Of a stretch of 64,000 nucleotides of DNA, positions 35,398-43,887 are shown one piece after another (the first letter of the stretch is position 1; each line of letters begins with the position of its first letter). Source of the stretch: Paenibacillus pabuli. Lineage in GTDB: Bacteria; Bacillota; Bacilli; Paenibacillales; Paenibacillaceae. The notes under the pieces are model-generated. The model did not search any database, had not been told where the DNA came from, and saw nothing but the letters and a program-made list of their open reading frames with translations. A program made the translations under genes and the position numbers. Where the stretch lies: positions 3,658,001 to 3,722,000 of the forward strand of contig NZ_CP073714.1 of the NCBI RefSeq assembly GCF_023101145.1, given 5' to 3'.

Positions 35398-35790
35398 ATG
35401 GGCATTGAATCATCCTGGATGTTTGATTTTTTTGGAACCGTCTTTCCGGTAGTATTTGTCCTGATAATAGGTATTGTTCTTCTGTCGGTAGGAAAAGAAG
35501 TATGGAGATGGGGCCGCAATAACTCCGAGCCTCTGCTTACCGTACCTTCACGTATTACCAGCCGGAGAATGCAGATGAGTCAGTCGCACTCCGAACCAGG
35601 AAGTACAGCGCGTACGATTTATTACATCACTTTTGAAGTGGAGAGCGGGGATCGTCTTGAATTCAAAGTGAATGGTGATGAGTACGGCTTGTGCGCCGAG
35701 GGAGATGAAGGTCGACTCTCTTTCAAGGGAACGCGTTATGTAGGCTTCGAACGCTACAATCGTTTGTATTCAGAGCGTGTACGCGTATAA
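35398..35790 (+). CDS. DUF2500 family membrane-anchored protein
   Basis: A 130-aa protein with one N-terminal membrane helix (about residues 11-31, FFGTVFPVVFVLIIGIVLLSV) and a soluble domain typical of DUF2500: LTVPSRITSRRM, RTIYYITFEVESGDRLEFKVNG and EGDEGRLSFKGTRYVGFER. The family has no established biochemical role. The start follows GGAGGGGAGAGAC, well inside a longer open frame whose upstream part lacks a ribosome binding site. It appears monocistronic, with a terminator at 35800. Confidence 0.85.
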   Translation: MGIESSWMFDFFGTVFPVVFVLIIGIVLLSVGKEVWRWGRNNSEPLLTVPSRITSRRMQMSQSHSEPGSTARTIYYITFEVESGDRLEFKVNGDEYGLCAEGDEGRLSFKGTRYVGFERYNRLYSERVRV

Positions 35791-35799
35791 ACCGACTGG

Positions 35800-35828
35800 C
35801 TTGCGCCGAAGTGGCGTAAGCTTTTTTT
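35800..35828 (+). terminator. Terminator of the DUF2500 gene
   Basis: CTTGCGCC pairs with GGCGTAAG (one G-U) around GAAGT, then C and seven T residues. Confidence 0.88.
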
Positions 35829-35971
35829 AATTTCTTTTACAGACAAGCGTTTCTTAATGAGGCTAACGTGTTTTTATATAAGAAGAGACTTTTTTTAATT
35901 TATGGTCGAAATTCGGTGTATTATATGTAGACTTATGTCATAAAAGTAACATCCAAATAGAGGAGGACGCG

Positions 35972-36724
35972 ATGATGTCATTTACAGATCAAGTTGTGGT
36001 TGTCACAGGAGCAGCTCAAGGGATCGGGCGAAGCGTTGCTGAGGCCTATGCAGTTGCAGGAGCTAAAGTCGTGCTTGCAGATTATCAGGAAGCAGAAGGG
36101 GCTGCGGCGGCAGCTTCGATTCGCAATGAAGGTGGAGAAGCCATCTTTGTCCACTGTGATGTGCGACAAGAGAAGGACATAACGAACCTCATTCAAACGG
36201 CAATGGGCGAATTCAACCAGATTGATGTTCTCGTAAACAATGCAGGTGTCTCCAGGTGGAAGTCTCCCTATGACCTAACGCTGGAAGAGTGGGACGATAT
36301 ACTCAATACCAATGTGCGAAGCTGCTTTCTCGCAAGCCGGGAAGCGGCCAAACATATGAAGCACAACAAAAATGGTGGGGCAATCGTTAACATGGCCTCA
36401 ACTCGTGCTTTTATGTCAGAGCCGGAAACAGAGGCCTATGCAGCGTCCAAGGGAGCGATCGTGGCGTTGACACATGCGATGGCTGTCTCTTTGGGTAAGG
36501 ACCAAATTCGGGTCAATTGTATCAGTCCGGGATGGATTGAGACAGGAAATGTTGAAAAATTGAAGCCAGAGGACCATGAACAACATCCAGCGGGGCGTGT
36601 GGGTGTTCCTTCAGATATCTCCCGCGCTTGTTTATATTTGTCCGATCCGAGCAATACCTTTGTCACAGGGACCAACCTGATTATTGACGGGGGCATGACC
36701 CGAAAAATGATATATGAGGACTAG
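35972..36724 (+). CDS. Short-chain dehydrogenase/reductase
   Basis: A 250-aa cytosolic NAD(P)-dependent oxidoreductase of the classical SDR type. The cofactor motif TGAAQGIG lies at residues 12-19, the structural NNAG near 89-92 (VLVNNAGVS), the catalytic serine in VNMASTRA and the YxxxK pair in AYAASKGAIVALT. ISPGWIET and the C-terminal NLIIDGG complete the fold. D37 after the second strand (VVLADYQE) favours NAD(H). Glucose or sugar dehydrogenase-like or 3-oxoacyl reductase-like activity is possible. GAGGAGGACGCG precedes the two adjacent ATG codons. It is monocistronic with a strong terminator. Confidence 0.93.
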   Translation: MMSFTDQVVVVTGAAQGIGRSVAEAYAVAGAKVVLADYQEAEGAAAAASIRNEGGEAIFVHCDVRQEKDITNLIQTAMGEFNQIDVLVNNAGVSRWKSPYDLTLEEWDDILNTNVRSCFLASREAAKHMKHNKNGGAIVNMASTRAFMSEPETEAYAASKGAIVALTHAMAVSLGKDQIRVNCISPGWIETGNVEKLKPEDHEQHPAGRVGVPSDISRACLYLSDPSNTFVTGTNLIIDGGMTRKMIYED

Positions 36725-36771
36725 TACCGGGATTTCTCCGGTCGATTGTAAACTTTTGAAAACATAGCAGA

Positions 36772-36809
36772 AATAAGCCCAAGTTAAGCACTTGGGCTTA
36801 TTTGTTTTT
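36772..36809 (+). terminator. Terminator of the SDR gene
   Basis: The stem AATAAGCCCAAG with CTTGGGCTTATT around TTAAGCA is followed by TGTTTTT. Confidence 0.9.
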
Positions 36810-36868
36810 GATAACTCGGTTGCTATAATAAATGTGATTTTACCACAGTACAGGAATGGAGGGAGAAT

Positions 36869-38614
36869 ATGTTCGGGAACTCATCCCGGAAAGTGTTTTG
36901 GCTATTACTGCTGATTGGAGGGATTATAATGACAGGCTTTGAATCTACTGCTGATGCTGACGCAGATATACGAGCAGCCTGGGTATGGCAGGCCAAGTCT
37001 GTCAGTGATGGAGGAAATGAGCTGCTTGAGAATGCAGCTAAACATAAGATTAACAGACTATATGTGAATGTAGATATGAATCTGTCACAGGAGGTCTATC
37101 ATACGTTTATATCCAAAGCCAGCAAGGCTGGAATTGCAGTTGAAGCTCTTGGCGGAGATCCTTCTTGGGCAGTGAGTGGTCGTGAAGGACCGATGCTCAA
37201 GCTGGCGGACTGGGTGAGTAATTATAACGTGGCTGCAAAACCGGAAGAGCGATTTGATGCCATTCACCTGGATATCAAACCCTATGTACTACCACAGTGG
37301 AAAGAAGATGCCGAGCCGCTGGTTCAATCCTGGGTTGCCAATATGAAGCTATTACTGGAACAGGTGAAGCAGGCTGGGGCGGTTGAAGTGAATGTCGACT
37401 TGCCTTTTTGGCTGGATTCTTACACCGTGACGGGGGGCAGAATGACTGCAGATGCGGATAACGAGTCGTTGTCACACTGGTTTATTGGACAATTTGACCA
37501 TATTACACTGCTTGCTTACCGTGATAGCGCCCAAGGAAATAATGGAATTATACGTTTGGTAGAACAGGAAATGATATGGGCTGACGCCAGAAATGCTTCT
37601 ATTACCGTTGGGGTAAACACCAAACCCATGCCTGGTGAAGAGTTCACGACTTTTGCCGGCAAAGGTACAGCACAATTGGAGAGTGTCATAAGCGAGGTGG
37701 CATCTGCATTCACGGATCACACTTCCTACGCAGGTTCGGCTGTGCATGACATCGTGTATTGGGGGCAGCTGGAGCCAGAGGAAGTACCATTACCTGAGAA
37801 GCCATCCAATCAACCGGAAATCAGGGGAACCTATATCTGGCAGGCGTCTCAAGTTACGAATGATGGTGGTGATCAAATTCTGGAGTTCGCCAAAGCGCAA
37901 AACATTAATTGGTTATACGTCCGGCTTGATCTGGATCAACCGTATTCCAGTTATCGCAGCTTTGTGAAACGTGCCCAGGCTCAAGGTATTGAGGTTCATG
38001 CGATGGGCGGTCATCCAATCTGGGGTAAAAAGGAAAACCGACCACGGATACAGCGTTTGATTGATTATGTAAAAAAATATAATGCCGAGTCTGAACCGGA
38101 TGAACGTTTTGAGGGAATCCATCTTGATATTGAGCCATACACCCTACCTGAATGGGAAAGTGATCGGGATACACTGCTGACCGAATGGGCGGCCAATATT
38201 GCTTATTTCCATGATGAGACGAAAAAGGACAGTGATCTGGAAACGAGTGCCGATCTGGCCGTTTGGCTCGATACATTACCGTTGCCGGGAAGAGACATGT
38301 CTGTCAGTGAATACATGATCACGACACTGGATCACGTATCTCTGATGGCATTCCGTAACATTGCTGAAGGCTCCAATGGGATTGCTGACGTCGTCAGTCA
38401 GGAAATGAAAATGGCGGACCGTCTGGGTAAACCGCTGTTGATCTCGGTGGAGATGAAACAGAATTTTGAAGGTAAACATATTTCATTTTATGATAAGGGC
38501 GCAGCAGAAATGGAACGTCAGCTCGCACTGCTTCCAGATCTGTTGAGCGAGTATAAAGCCTACCAAGGCAATATCGTTCATGCTTACGATTACTGGATTC
38601 AAGCCAAGCCCTGA
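36869..38614 (+). CDS. Secreted protein with two tandem TIM-barrel-like repeats
   Basis: A 581-aa exported protein: a signal sequence (residues 1 to about 30, FWLLLLIGGIIMTG) and two homologous units, about 34-301 and 318-581. Matching blocks are RAAWVWQAKSVSDGG with RGTYIWQASQVTNDGG, EALGGDPSWA with HAMGGHPIWG, FDAIHLDIKPYVLPQW with FEGIHLDIEPYTLPEW, and FDHITLLAYRDSAQGNNGI with LDHVSLMAFRNIAEGSNGI. The HLDxEPY strand end resembles GH18-like and other (beta/alpha)8 glycosidases. Unit 2 keeps E422 and a second acid E528 (LISVEMK), while unit 1 has K137 and N250 there, so only unit 2 looks catalytic. GGAGGGAGAAT precedes the ATG. Substrate unknown; a cell-wall or polysaccharide target is a guess. 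Confidence 0.8.
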   Translation: MFGNSSRKVFWLLLLIGGIIMTGFESTADADADIRAAWVWQAKSVSDGGNELLENAAKHKINRLYVNVDMNLSQEVYHTFISKASKAGIAVEALGGDPSWAVSGREGPMLKLADWVSNYNVAAKPEERFDAIHLDIKPYVLPQWKEDAEPLVQSWVANMKLLLEQVKQAGAVEVNVDLPFWLDSYTVTGGRMTADADNESLSHWFIGQFDHITLLAYRDSAQGNNGIIRLVEQEMIWADARNASITVGVNTKPMPGEEFTTFAGKGTAQLESVISEVASAFTDHTSYAGSAVHDIVYWGQLEPEEVPLPEKPSNQPEIRGTYIWQASQVTNDGGDQILEFAKAQNINWLYVRLDLDQPYSSYRSFVKRAQAQGIEVHAMGGHPIWGKKENRPRIQRLIDYVKKYNAESEPDERFEGIHLDIEPYTLPEWESDRDTLLTEWAANIAYFHDETKKDSDLETSADLAVWLDTLPLPGRDMSVSEYMITTLDHVSLMAFRNIAEGSNGIADVVSQEMKMADRLGKPLLISVEMKQNFEGKHISFYDKGAAEMERQLALLPDLLSEYKAYQGNIVHAYDYWIQAKP

Positions 38615-38641
38615 ATAGGCAGATAATATAGGAAATGTTAT

Positions 38642-38682
38642 GTCTCGGGACTTCACATAAGGTGAGGTTCCGGGCTTTTTTT
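38642..38682 (+). terminator. Terminator of the double-barrel gene
   Basis: A 13-bp stem with several G-U pairs (CTCGGGACTTCAC with GTGAGGTTCCGGG) runs into seven T residues. Confidence 0.85.
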
Positions 38683-38773
38683 ATGAAAAAAAGATAAAAT
38701 CGTGTCACCGAATAGGCACCTGCACAATACGATATACGGTGATGCAGAGGTTCAACAAAGGAGGAAACAGGAT

Positions 38774-39196
38774 ATGGCTGTTATTAAAGCCAACTCGGGA
38801 GACGTCAGACTGCTCGCTAGACTGATGAGAGCAGAGGCTGAAGGTGACGGCGAACAAGGCATGCTGCTTGTAGGCAATGTGGGTGTAAACCGGGTGCTGG
38901 CTGATTGTCTGGATTTCGGTGATATCCGGGATATTAATCGAATGGTGTTTCAGAATCCGGGCGGTTTCGAGTCCACCCAAAAGGGATACTTCTACCAACG
39001 AGCAAGACAATCGGAAATACGCCTGGCACAGCGTGTCATTAATGGTGAACGCATATGGCCAGCCAGCAATTCACTTTGGTTTTTCCGCCCTGCGGGGGAA
39101 TGTCCGCCAACCTGGTATAACCAGCAAAATACAGGCCGCTTCAAGGCGCATTGTTTCTTTAGTCCGACAGGCGAAGACTGTCCGAGTGTATTTTAA
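38774..39196 (+). CDS. cwlJ: CwlJ, spore cortex-lytic cell wall hydrolase
   Basis: A 140-aa hydrolase that degrades spore cortex peptidoglycan during germination and in Bacillus answers to Ca-dipicolinate. It is the SleB/CwlJ catalytic domain without a signal peptide or peptidoglycan-binding domain, as is normal for coat-located CwlJ: LLARLMRAEAEGDGEQGMLLVGNVGVNR with the catalytic glutamate region, GGFESTQKGYFYQRAR, NSLWFFRPAGECPPTWYNQ and GRFKAHCFFSP. AAAGGAGG lies before the ATG at 38774. gerQ follows after 17 bases; GerQ is needed for CwlJ assembly in the coat, so the pair confirms both calls. Confidence 0.93.
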   Translation: MAVIKANSGDVRLLARLMRAEAEGDGEQGMLLVGNVGVNRVLADCLDFGDIRDINRMVFQNPGGFESTQKGYFYQRARQSEIRLAQRVINGERIWPASNSLWFFRPAGECPPTWYNQQNTGRFKAHCFFSPTGEDCPSVF

Positions 39197-39213
39197 TTTT
39201 AGGAGGAATCAAT

Positions 39214-39708
39214 ATGATTAATCAGCCTTATCAACCGACACAAGTTATGGGCCAACAGGCCAATTCGCAAGTGCAAGGAACGTCTTATAAAATCGGTAAC
39301 GGTATGCCCATGATGTCGCCAACACCAGGCATGGTTTCACCTAGCTCCACAGGCAGCGTACCTCCGCTCGTATCTAGCGGTGCCCCAATGACTCCTACGG
39401 GTGGTGTAGTAACCACAACTGCGCCGCAGTTTGAACAGTCCTACATCGAAAATATCCTGCGGCTCAACCTGGGCAAATGTGGAACGTTCTACATGACTTA
39501 TGAAGGCAATAAAGAATGGAATGCCCGCATTTTCCAAGGTATACTGGAAGCAGCTGGACGTGACCATATCATTATCAGTGACCCGAACACTGGAAAACGG
39601 ATTATGCTTTTGATGGTCAATTTCGACTACGCTACATTTGATGAGCCGTTGTTGTATCAATATCCAGGTGTGATCGGGAACTATCCGCAACAACCAAGTA
39701 GACGCTAA
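39214..39708 (+). CDS. gerQ: GerQ, spore coat protein required for CwlJ localisation
   Basis: A 164-aa coat protein. The N-terminal half is a low-complexity Q/P/G/S/T-rich region (about residues 1-75, QPYQPTQVMGQQANSQ), suitable for transglutaminase cross-linking known for GerQ. The C-terminal domain (about 75-150) is the conserved GerQ core: SYIENILRLNLGKCGTFYMTYEGNKEWNARIFQG, ILEAAGRDHIIISDPNTGKR and LLMVNFDYATF. The start follows TAGGAGG. It is the second gene of the cwlJ-gerQ operon. Its presence marks the organism as an endospore former. Confidence 0.95.
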   Translation: MINQPYQPTQVMGQQANSQVQGTSYKIGNGMPMMSPTPGMVSPSSTGSVPPLVSSGAPMTPTGGVVTTTAPQFEQSYIENILRLNLGKCGTFYMTYEGNKEWNARIFQGILEAAGRDHIIISDPNTGKRIMLLMVNFDYATFDEPLLYQYPGVIGNYPQQPSRR

Positions 39709-39751
39709 TCTGTAGCGAATAAAAGAACATAATATAACATGACCCTACACA

Positions 39752-39797
39752 GGCCGTCTCGAATGTGGAAGTTATTCCGCAAACGGGACGGCTTTTC
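39752..39797 (+). terminator. Terminator of the cwlJ-gerQ operon
   Basis: GCCGTCTCG pairs with CGGGACGGC, an inner stem TGTGGAA/TTCCGCA extends it, and TTTTCTTA follows. Confidence 0.85.
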
Positions 39798-39916
39798 TTA
39801 TAATATAGAGTAGAAATTGAAATAAAACATAAATTGAAAGTAACCTTTTCCTCAAATCAGGGCACTTAAAGATAAATACATCAAGCAGCATGGCGCACAG
39901 GAAGGAGCAAAACATA

Positions 39917-41482
39917 TTGAAAGCATGGATCGATGGAGCAATCCAGGGGGAAGCCGAGGCTTATGAGCAGCTGGTGACGCAATTTCGCGGAATGGCACTG
40001 GCTGTCGCTTATCAAAAATTAGGGGATACGTTTCTGGCTGAAGATGTTGTACAAGAGGCATTCACAGAGGCTTTTGCGAATTTGTCCAAATTGGACAATC
40101 CAAATGCATTCCCCGGGTGGTTCAAAGTCATCGTGGAGAGACAATGCCACCGTCTAATGAGAGGTAAACAGCATAGTACTATTCCGGTTGTGGAGATTCA
40201 GGATGTAATCCAGGAACAGGATCAGGCTCATAATCCTGAAGAACAGGCTTTGAAAGGAGAAGTGCATCGTCTTCTGCGAGATTCGATTTCCATTTTGCCA
40301 ACTTCCATGCAGCTTGCTGTTGAACTGTTTTATTTTCAGGGTTATTCGCTCAAGGAAATGTCGGCGTTCCTCGGTGTCAATGTTCCAGCTCTGAAGAAAC
40401 GGTTGTATGATGCCAGATCCAGGCTCAGGCGTTCACTGCCTGTGGCGGATATGATTTCAGTATTTAGTGATCTATACGAAGGAGGAAAAGGAATGCTTCA
40501 CATTATGAATGGCGACCATGCGGCAGATCGATTAAGACAAAGCGGGATTCAAGGTGAAATTCTGGTCTGGCGAGAGCTCTATACATTTGGACCTATAGTG
40601 AGAAATATGGGGAATGTGAAGGCGCGAAGTGAACGTGCACAATATTTGGAGCAGCACTTGGGTATACCCCGGAGTGAATATTTGAAAATTAAGGAACTTG
40701 AGCAAACATTACAATCATTCCATCAATACAAAGAGATCGTTCTGTGGTTTGAGTATGATCTCTATGATCAGGCGATGCTATCGTACTTACTGCACTATTT
40801 CAAGGAACAGGACCTACGTAATACAAAGCTGAATCTGCTGTGCATTGATGCCTATCCGGAAATAGAACATTTTCGGGGACTTGGGCAGCTTACACCATCA
40901 CAGATTGGACGTTTATCAGGTACATGGCACGTGATGGGGGCAGAGGAAATCCAAGCTGGCAGCGAGTTTTGGGCAGCGTATGCATCCTCTGACATTCAGG
41001 ATCACAAGGACTACTTGTTGAAAAATGCATCGGTGCTCCCTTTTGCACATGCTGCATTCATGGCCCACCTGTCCCGTCTGCCTTCTGTATTGAACGGACT
41101 GGGCATCATTGAGCAATCCACATTGGAGGCCATAAGAGAGGGCGTGGACAGCCCTTATCCATTGTTCAAGTATGTTGGAGACCAACTGCATATCCTGGGA
41201 ATGGGTGATCTGGAGTACTGGGCTCATCTGAAGAGAATGACGGAGGAACCTCATGCTTTACTTCAACTAAGTGGTGTACAAGCTTATCCTGACTTCCAGC
41301 AGCATCATGACGAATTCCGTTACGGTGTCTTGTCTTTGACCGAACTCGGTATTCAGGTACTGAACGGAGAAGCGGATTGGGCACTATTAAGGCATGACAC
41401 ATCATGGATTGGAGGTCTTCAGATCGGGGAAGACACGCCGTGGCGCTGGGACACCGTTAATGGAACCGTAGTGATTCTATAG
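39917..41482 (+). CDS. Sigma-70 family (ECF-like) factor fused to a DUF1835 domain
   Basis: A 521-aa fusion. Residues 1 to about 180 form an ECF-like sigma factor: region 2 (LVTQFRGMALAVAYQKLGDTFLAEDVVQEAFTEAF, then FPGWFKVIVERQCHRLMR) and region 4 (LPTSMQLAVELFYFQGYSLKEMSAFLGVNVPALKKRLYDARSRLRR). From about residue 193 a DUF1835 domain begins (MLHIMNGDHAADRLRQSG, ILVWRELYTFGPIV), followed by a C-terminal region with helical content similar to DUF3658. The TTG at 39917 lies nine bases after AGGAAGGAG; an ATG at 39890 has no such site. At the domain joint AAGGAGG stands seven bases before an in-frame ATG (40493), so a separate DUF1835 product may also be made. No anti-sigma gene adjoins it. 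Confidence 0.85.
   Translation: MKAWIDGAIQGEAEAYEQLVTQFRGMALAVAYQKLGDTFLAEDVVQEAFTEAFANLSKLDNPNAFPGWFKVIVERQCHRLMRGKQHSTIPVVEIQDVIQEQDQAHNPEEQALKGEVHRLLRDSISILPTSMQLAVELFYFQGYSLKEMSAFLGVNVPALKKRLYDARSRLRRSLPVADMISVFSDLYEGGKGMLHIMNGDHAADRLRQSGIQGEILVWRELYTFGPIVRNMGNVKARSERAQYLEQHLGIPRSEYLKIKELEQTLQSFHQYKEIVLWFEYDLYDQAMLSYLLHYFKEQDLRNTKLNLLCIDAYPEIEHFRGLGQLTPSQIGRLSGTWHVMGAEEIQAGSEFWAAYASSDIQDHKDYLLKNASVLPFAHAAFMAHLSRLPSVLNGLGIIEQSTLEAIREGVDSPYPLFKYVGDQLHILGMGDLEYWAHLKRMTEEPHALLQLSGVQAYPDFQQHHDEFRYGVLSLTELGIQVLNGEADWALLRHDTSWIGGLQIGEDTPWRWDTVNGTVVIL
40479..40495 (+). promoter_or_regulatory. Internal ribosome binding site and in-frame ATG in the sigma/DUF1835 fusion
   Basis: AAGGAGG (40479-40485), a seven-base spacer and ATG (40493-40495) fall exactly at the domain border. 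The resulting 329-aa product would begin MLHIMNGD, the normal start of stand-alone DUF1835 proteins. Confidence 0.6.
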
Positions 41483-41588
41483 ATGAGAGCCGCAGAAGAA
41501 GAAAAAGGGATTGAAGCACTAGAAGCAGTGGAGCGGTAATTCGTAAGCTAACGTGCCAGCTAATCCGCATCATCCTTAAAATCGTGAG

Positions 41589-41638
41589 AAAAGAGTATCC
41601 CGCCATGCCTGAGCATGAGCTAGGATACTCTTTTGCTA
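41589..41638. terminator. Bidirectional terminator between the fusion gene and phoA-type gene
   Basis: AAAAGAGTATCC and GGATACTCTTTT form a perfect 12-bp stem with an inner CATGC-GCATG hairpin. A and T tracts on both sides suit both convergent genes. Confidence 0.88.
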
Positions 41639-41652
41639 GTTCAACTGTTAAT

Positions 41653-43509
41653 TTATTTGGACGCATCCAACTTCAATGCAGTTACCATCTTGCGGAACAC
41701 ATCCGTATTATCGAGATAGCCGGAGAACAGACGGGACCCAGGTCCCGAAGCGTTGATTGGCACATCGTCGAATGTGTGGACTTCCTGGCCTTCATCATGA
41801 GGCAGGTTACCCGTATAGTGTACTCCGTCCGGATCTTTGTCCGGGTTAGCGATATACCATGTTTTGTCTTTCACGTTAGGATCTTGAATGGTAGGACTGA
41901 TTGGCACCGGATTAGCGAGATAGTCCTCATTGTTATCCGGCATATTGCCCCAGCCTACAGCAATCTTCCACTCGGAATCCGGATTGTCCGGGAAGCCATC
42001 TCCGTTTGCATCCACGTACGTCGGGAACTTGGAATCAGCATATGTGCCTATCAATTCACGAAGTTCGTCGCCCGATTTACCTTTGGCGGCTTCCGTGTTA
42101 TACGTTCCGTTGAGGGTAAGGGAATGACCGTGGTCGGATGTGACGATAACGAGCGTATCCGGGTGTTCCTTCGCGTAGGCCTTAACTTGACCCACCGTTT
42201 GATCAAATTCAATGGCATCCCATACGGAGCGTTCAAAATCCATCGTGTGAGCCTGTTTATCAATCGATGCGCCTTCGACCATCAGGAAAAATCCGTTTTT
42301 GTTCTGTTCCAGTACCTGAAGAGCTGTATCGGTCATTTCCATCAATGTTGGCTGATCGGTGTCTTTGCCCACAATCTCTGCGTTGTTAGGCTGAGTATAT
42401 TCCCGATCATAATACACGTTCATGTTGCCTTTGCGGAATAAACCAAGCAATGATTTGGTAGAGGCGGACTTGTCCAGGTTCGTTGCATCTGTAACGTAGG
42501 TATATCCTTCTTTTTTGAACTCCTCCACAATATTGCGTCCATCTTTGCGTTTTCCGCCGTCAGCTGCTGGAAGGAACCACTCCAGACCACCGCCCAGAAT
42601 AACATCTGGTCGATTCGCTTCATTCAGATACATGCTGGCGATCGCTTCTTGCTCCCCGCGCTTACGTGTATGTACGGCCATCGCTGCAGGTGTTGCATCC
42701 GTCACATCCGCAGTCGTTACAAGGCCGGTAGCCATGCCACGTGTGCGTTTGACCAGCTCAACGATGTTTTCCACCTTCGGATCGTCAAAAGGGTCTGGTG
42801 TATTGTCGGGGTAGACTCCCTCGGCATTAACGGCCGTTTTGTGACCGGTTGCATAAGCGGAAGCACTATTGGCCGAATCAGTGACGATGGAATCCATGCC
42901 TGACGTGGTGACCATGCCCATGGCATCCATTTGTTCCATCTCCAGCCAGCCATTGAATTTACCTTCGTTAATACCTTTGGATACAACGCGAGCAGCAGTG
43001 CGAATGTTCGCACTCATGCCATCGCCGATCATCAGCACGACATTCTTGGCCTGCTCACCGTTTGTTAGCGTGGCTGTGTCTTTGGAAGGATCGAACACTT
43101 GGTATACGACTCGTGAATATGTACGCTTGCCTGTTGCAGTCGTTTCCGCAGTTACCACAATGGAATCGCTCTCTTTGAAGGCAACATCCCTGATGGTGTA
43201 TTCTGTGCTCAGATCATTACTGCTTGTCCATGTTCCGGATTTGCCGAAGTATTTGTCCGGTGACAAGCCATTAACCTGGATTTTAATGTCTTTCGATTGC
43301 AGCTTGGCACCGTTCAGCTCAACCCGGAAATCCAGCTTTTGGCCTGCCAGAATCTGAGCGCGGTCAATAGGTAAAATGGTAAATACAGCGGGGGCCGTCT
43401 GTTGCTGGGCAGATACAGGTTCAGCATTGACCTGCCAAGGCACGGCTGTAATCGCAACAGCTGCGCTGAGTAGTAAAGCATTCCATTTCATAGCATGATG
43501 GCTTTTCAT
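41653..43509 (-). CDS. Secreted alkaline phosphatase
   Basis: A 618-aa exported phosphomonoesterase. The signal peptide (residues 1 to about 29, MKSHHAMKWNALLLSAAVAI) is followed by about 115 residues of an immunoglobulin-like or accessory domain, then the alkaline phosphatase domain from VVLMIGDGMS. Zinc/magnesium and nucleophile motifs are visible: GDGMSANIRTAAR, the nucleophile serine in VTDSANSASAYATGHKT, DATPAAMAVHTRKRGE, EGASIDKQAH, VIVTSDHGHS and the late His in EVHTFDDVPI. The protein is longer than the usual 450-480 aa because of the N-terminal domain and insertions. The start follows GGAGGT by six bases. Release of phosphate outside the cell is the expected role. Confidence 0.92.
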   Translation of the reverse strand: MKSHHAMKWNALLLSAAVAITAVPWQVNAEPVSAQQQTAPAVFTILPIDRAQILAGQKLDFRVELNGAKLQSKDIKIQVNGLSPDKYFGKSGTWTSSNDLSTEYTIRDVAFKESDSIVVTAETTATGKRTYSRVVYQVFDPSKDTATLTNGEQAKNVVLMIGDGMSANIRTAARVVSKGINEGKFNGWLEMEQMDAMGMVTTSGMDSIVTDSANSASAYATGHKTAVNAEGVYPDNTPDPFDDPKVENIVELVKRTRGMATGLVTTADVTDATPAAMAVHTRKRGEQEAIASMYLNEANRPDVILGGGLEWFLPAADGGKRKDGRNIVEEFKKEGYTYVTDATNLDKSASTKSLLGLFRKGNMNVYYDREYTQPNNAEIVGKDTDQPTLMEMTDTALQVLEQNKNGFFLMVEGASIDKQAHTMDFERSVWDAIEFDQTVGQVKAYAKEHPDTLVIVTSDHGHSLTLNGTYNTEAAKGKSGDELRELIGTYADSKFPTYVDANGDGFPDNPDSEWKIAVGWGNMPDNNEDYLANPVPISPTIQDPNVKDKTWYIANPDKDPDGVHYTGNLPHDEGQEVHTFDDVPINASGPGSRLFSGYLDNTDVFRKMVTALKLDASK

Positions 43510-43707
43510 GAACATACCTCCGAGATCAAATTGTTGTTCTATTTGGAAGTATATAGTTGAATGATTAACGGAGCGTAAGAGAAAAGTTAAACCGTAAGGA
43601 AGAAGATGCATATATTTGTTAGTAAAACGTAAAAAAAACGGTGCATTCGGTACATTTGTTAACGAAATAGCCCGTATGCATCATTTCGTTGTCATAGGAC
43701 ACGGATT

Positions 43708-43735
43708 GACTGTGTAGTGTAGAATTATATAATAA
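43708..43735 (+). promoter_or_regulatory. Sigma-A promoter of the CNNM/CorC gene
   Basis: TTGACT, a 16-base spacer and a perfect TATAAT. Transcription near 43742 would give a leader of about 145 bases. Confidence 0.8.
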
Positions 43736-43817
43736 AAGAAGCATATCCTTGTTATTCGACAGAAGAAGGTGGAGGTGAACGCATTGGGAAGTTGAAACTG
43801 CATATGAGCGGCAGAAT

Positions 43818-43878
43818 GGCAAATATCCTACATTTTCGAAGGAGGTGGACCTATTTGCCGAAGAATGACGGCGAATAG
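43818..43878 (+). promoter_or_regulatory. Structured leader with sequestered ribosome binding site and short upstream reading frame
   Basis: GGCAAATA (43818-43825) pairs with TATTTGCC (43852-43859); inside lies a strong AAGGAGGT whose complement TCCT is in the opposite arm. A seven-codon frame starts at TTG 43855 and ends at TAG 43878, ten bases before the main TTG start, so its translation could open or block the main gene. I do not recognise it as a known riboswitch class. Confidence 0.5.
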
Positions 43879-43887
43879 GAAGATAAT

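Noticed and set aside
41653-43509. Long open frames opposite the alkaline phosphatase gene
   Set aside because: The minus-strand gene has a signal peptide, full catalytic motifs and a good ribosome binding site; the plus-strand frames have none of these.
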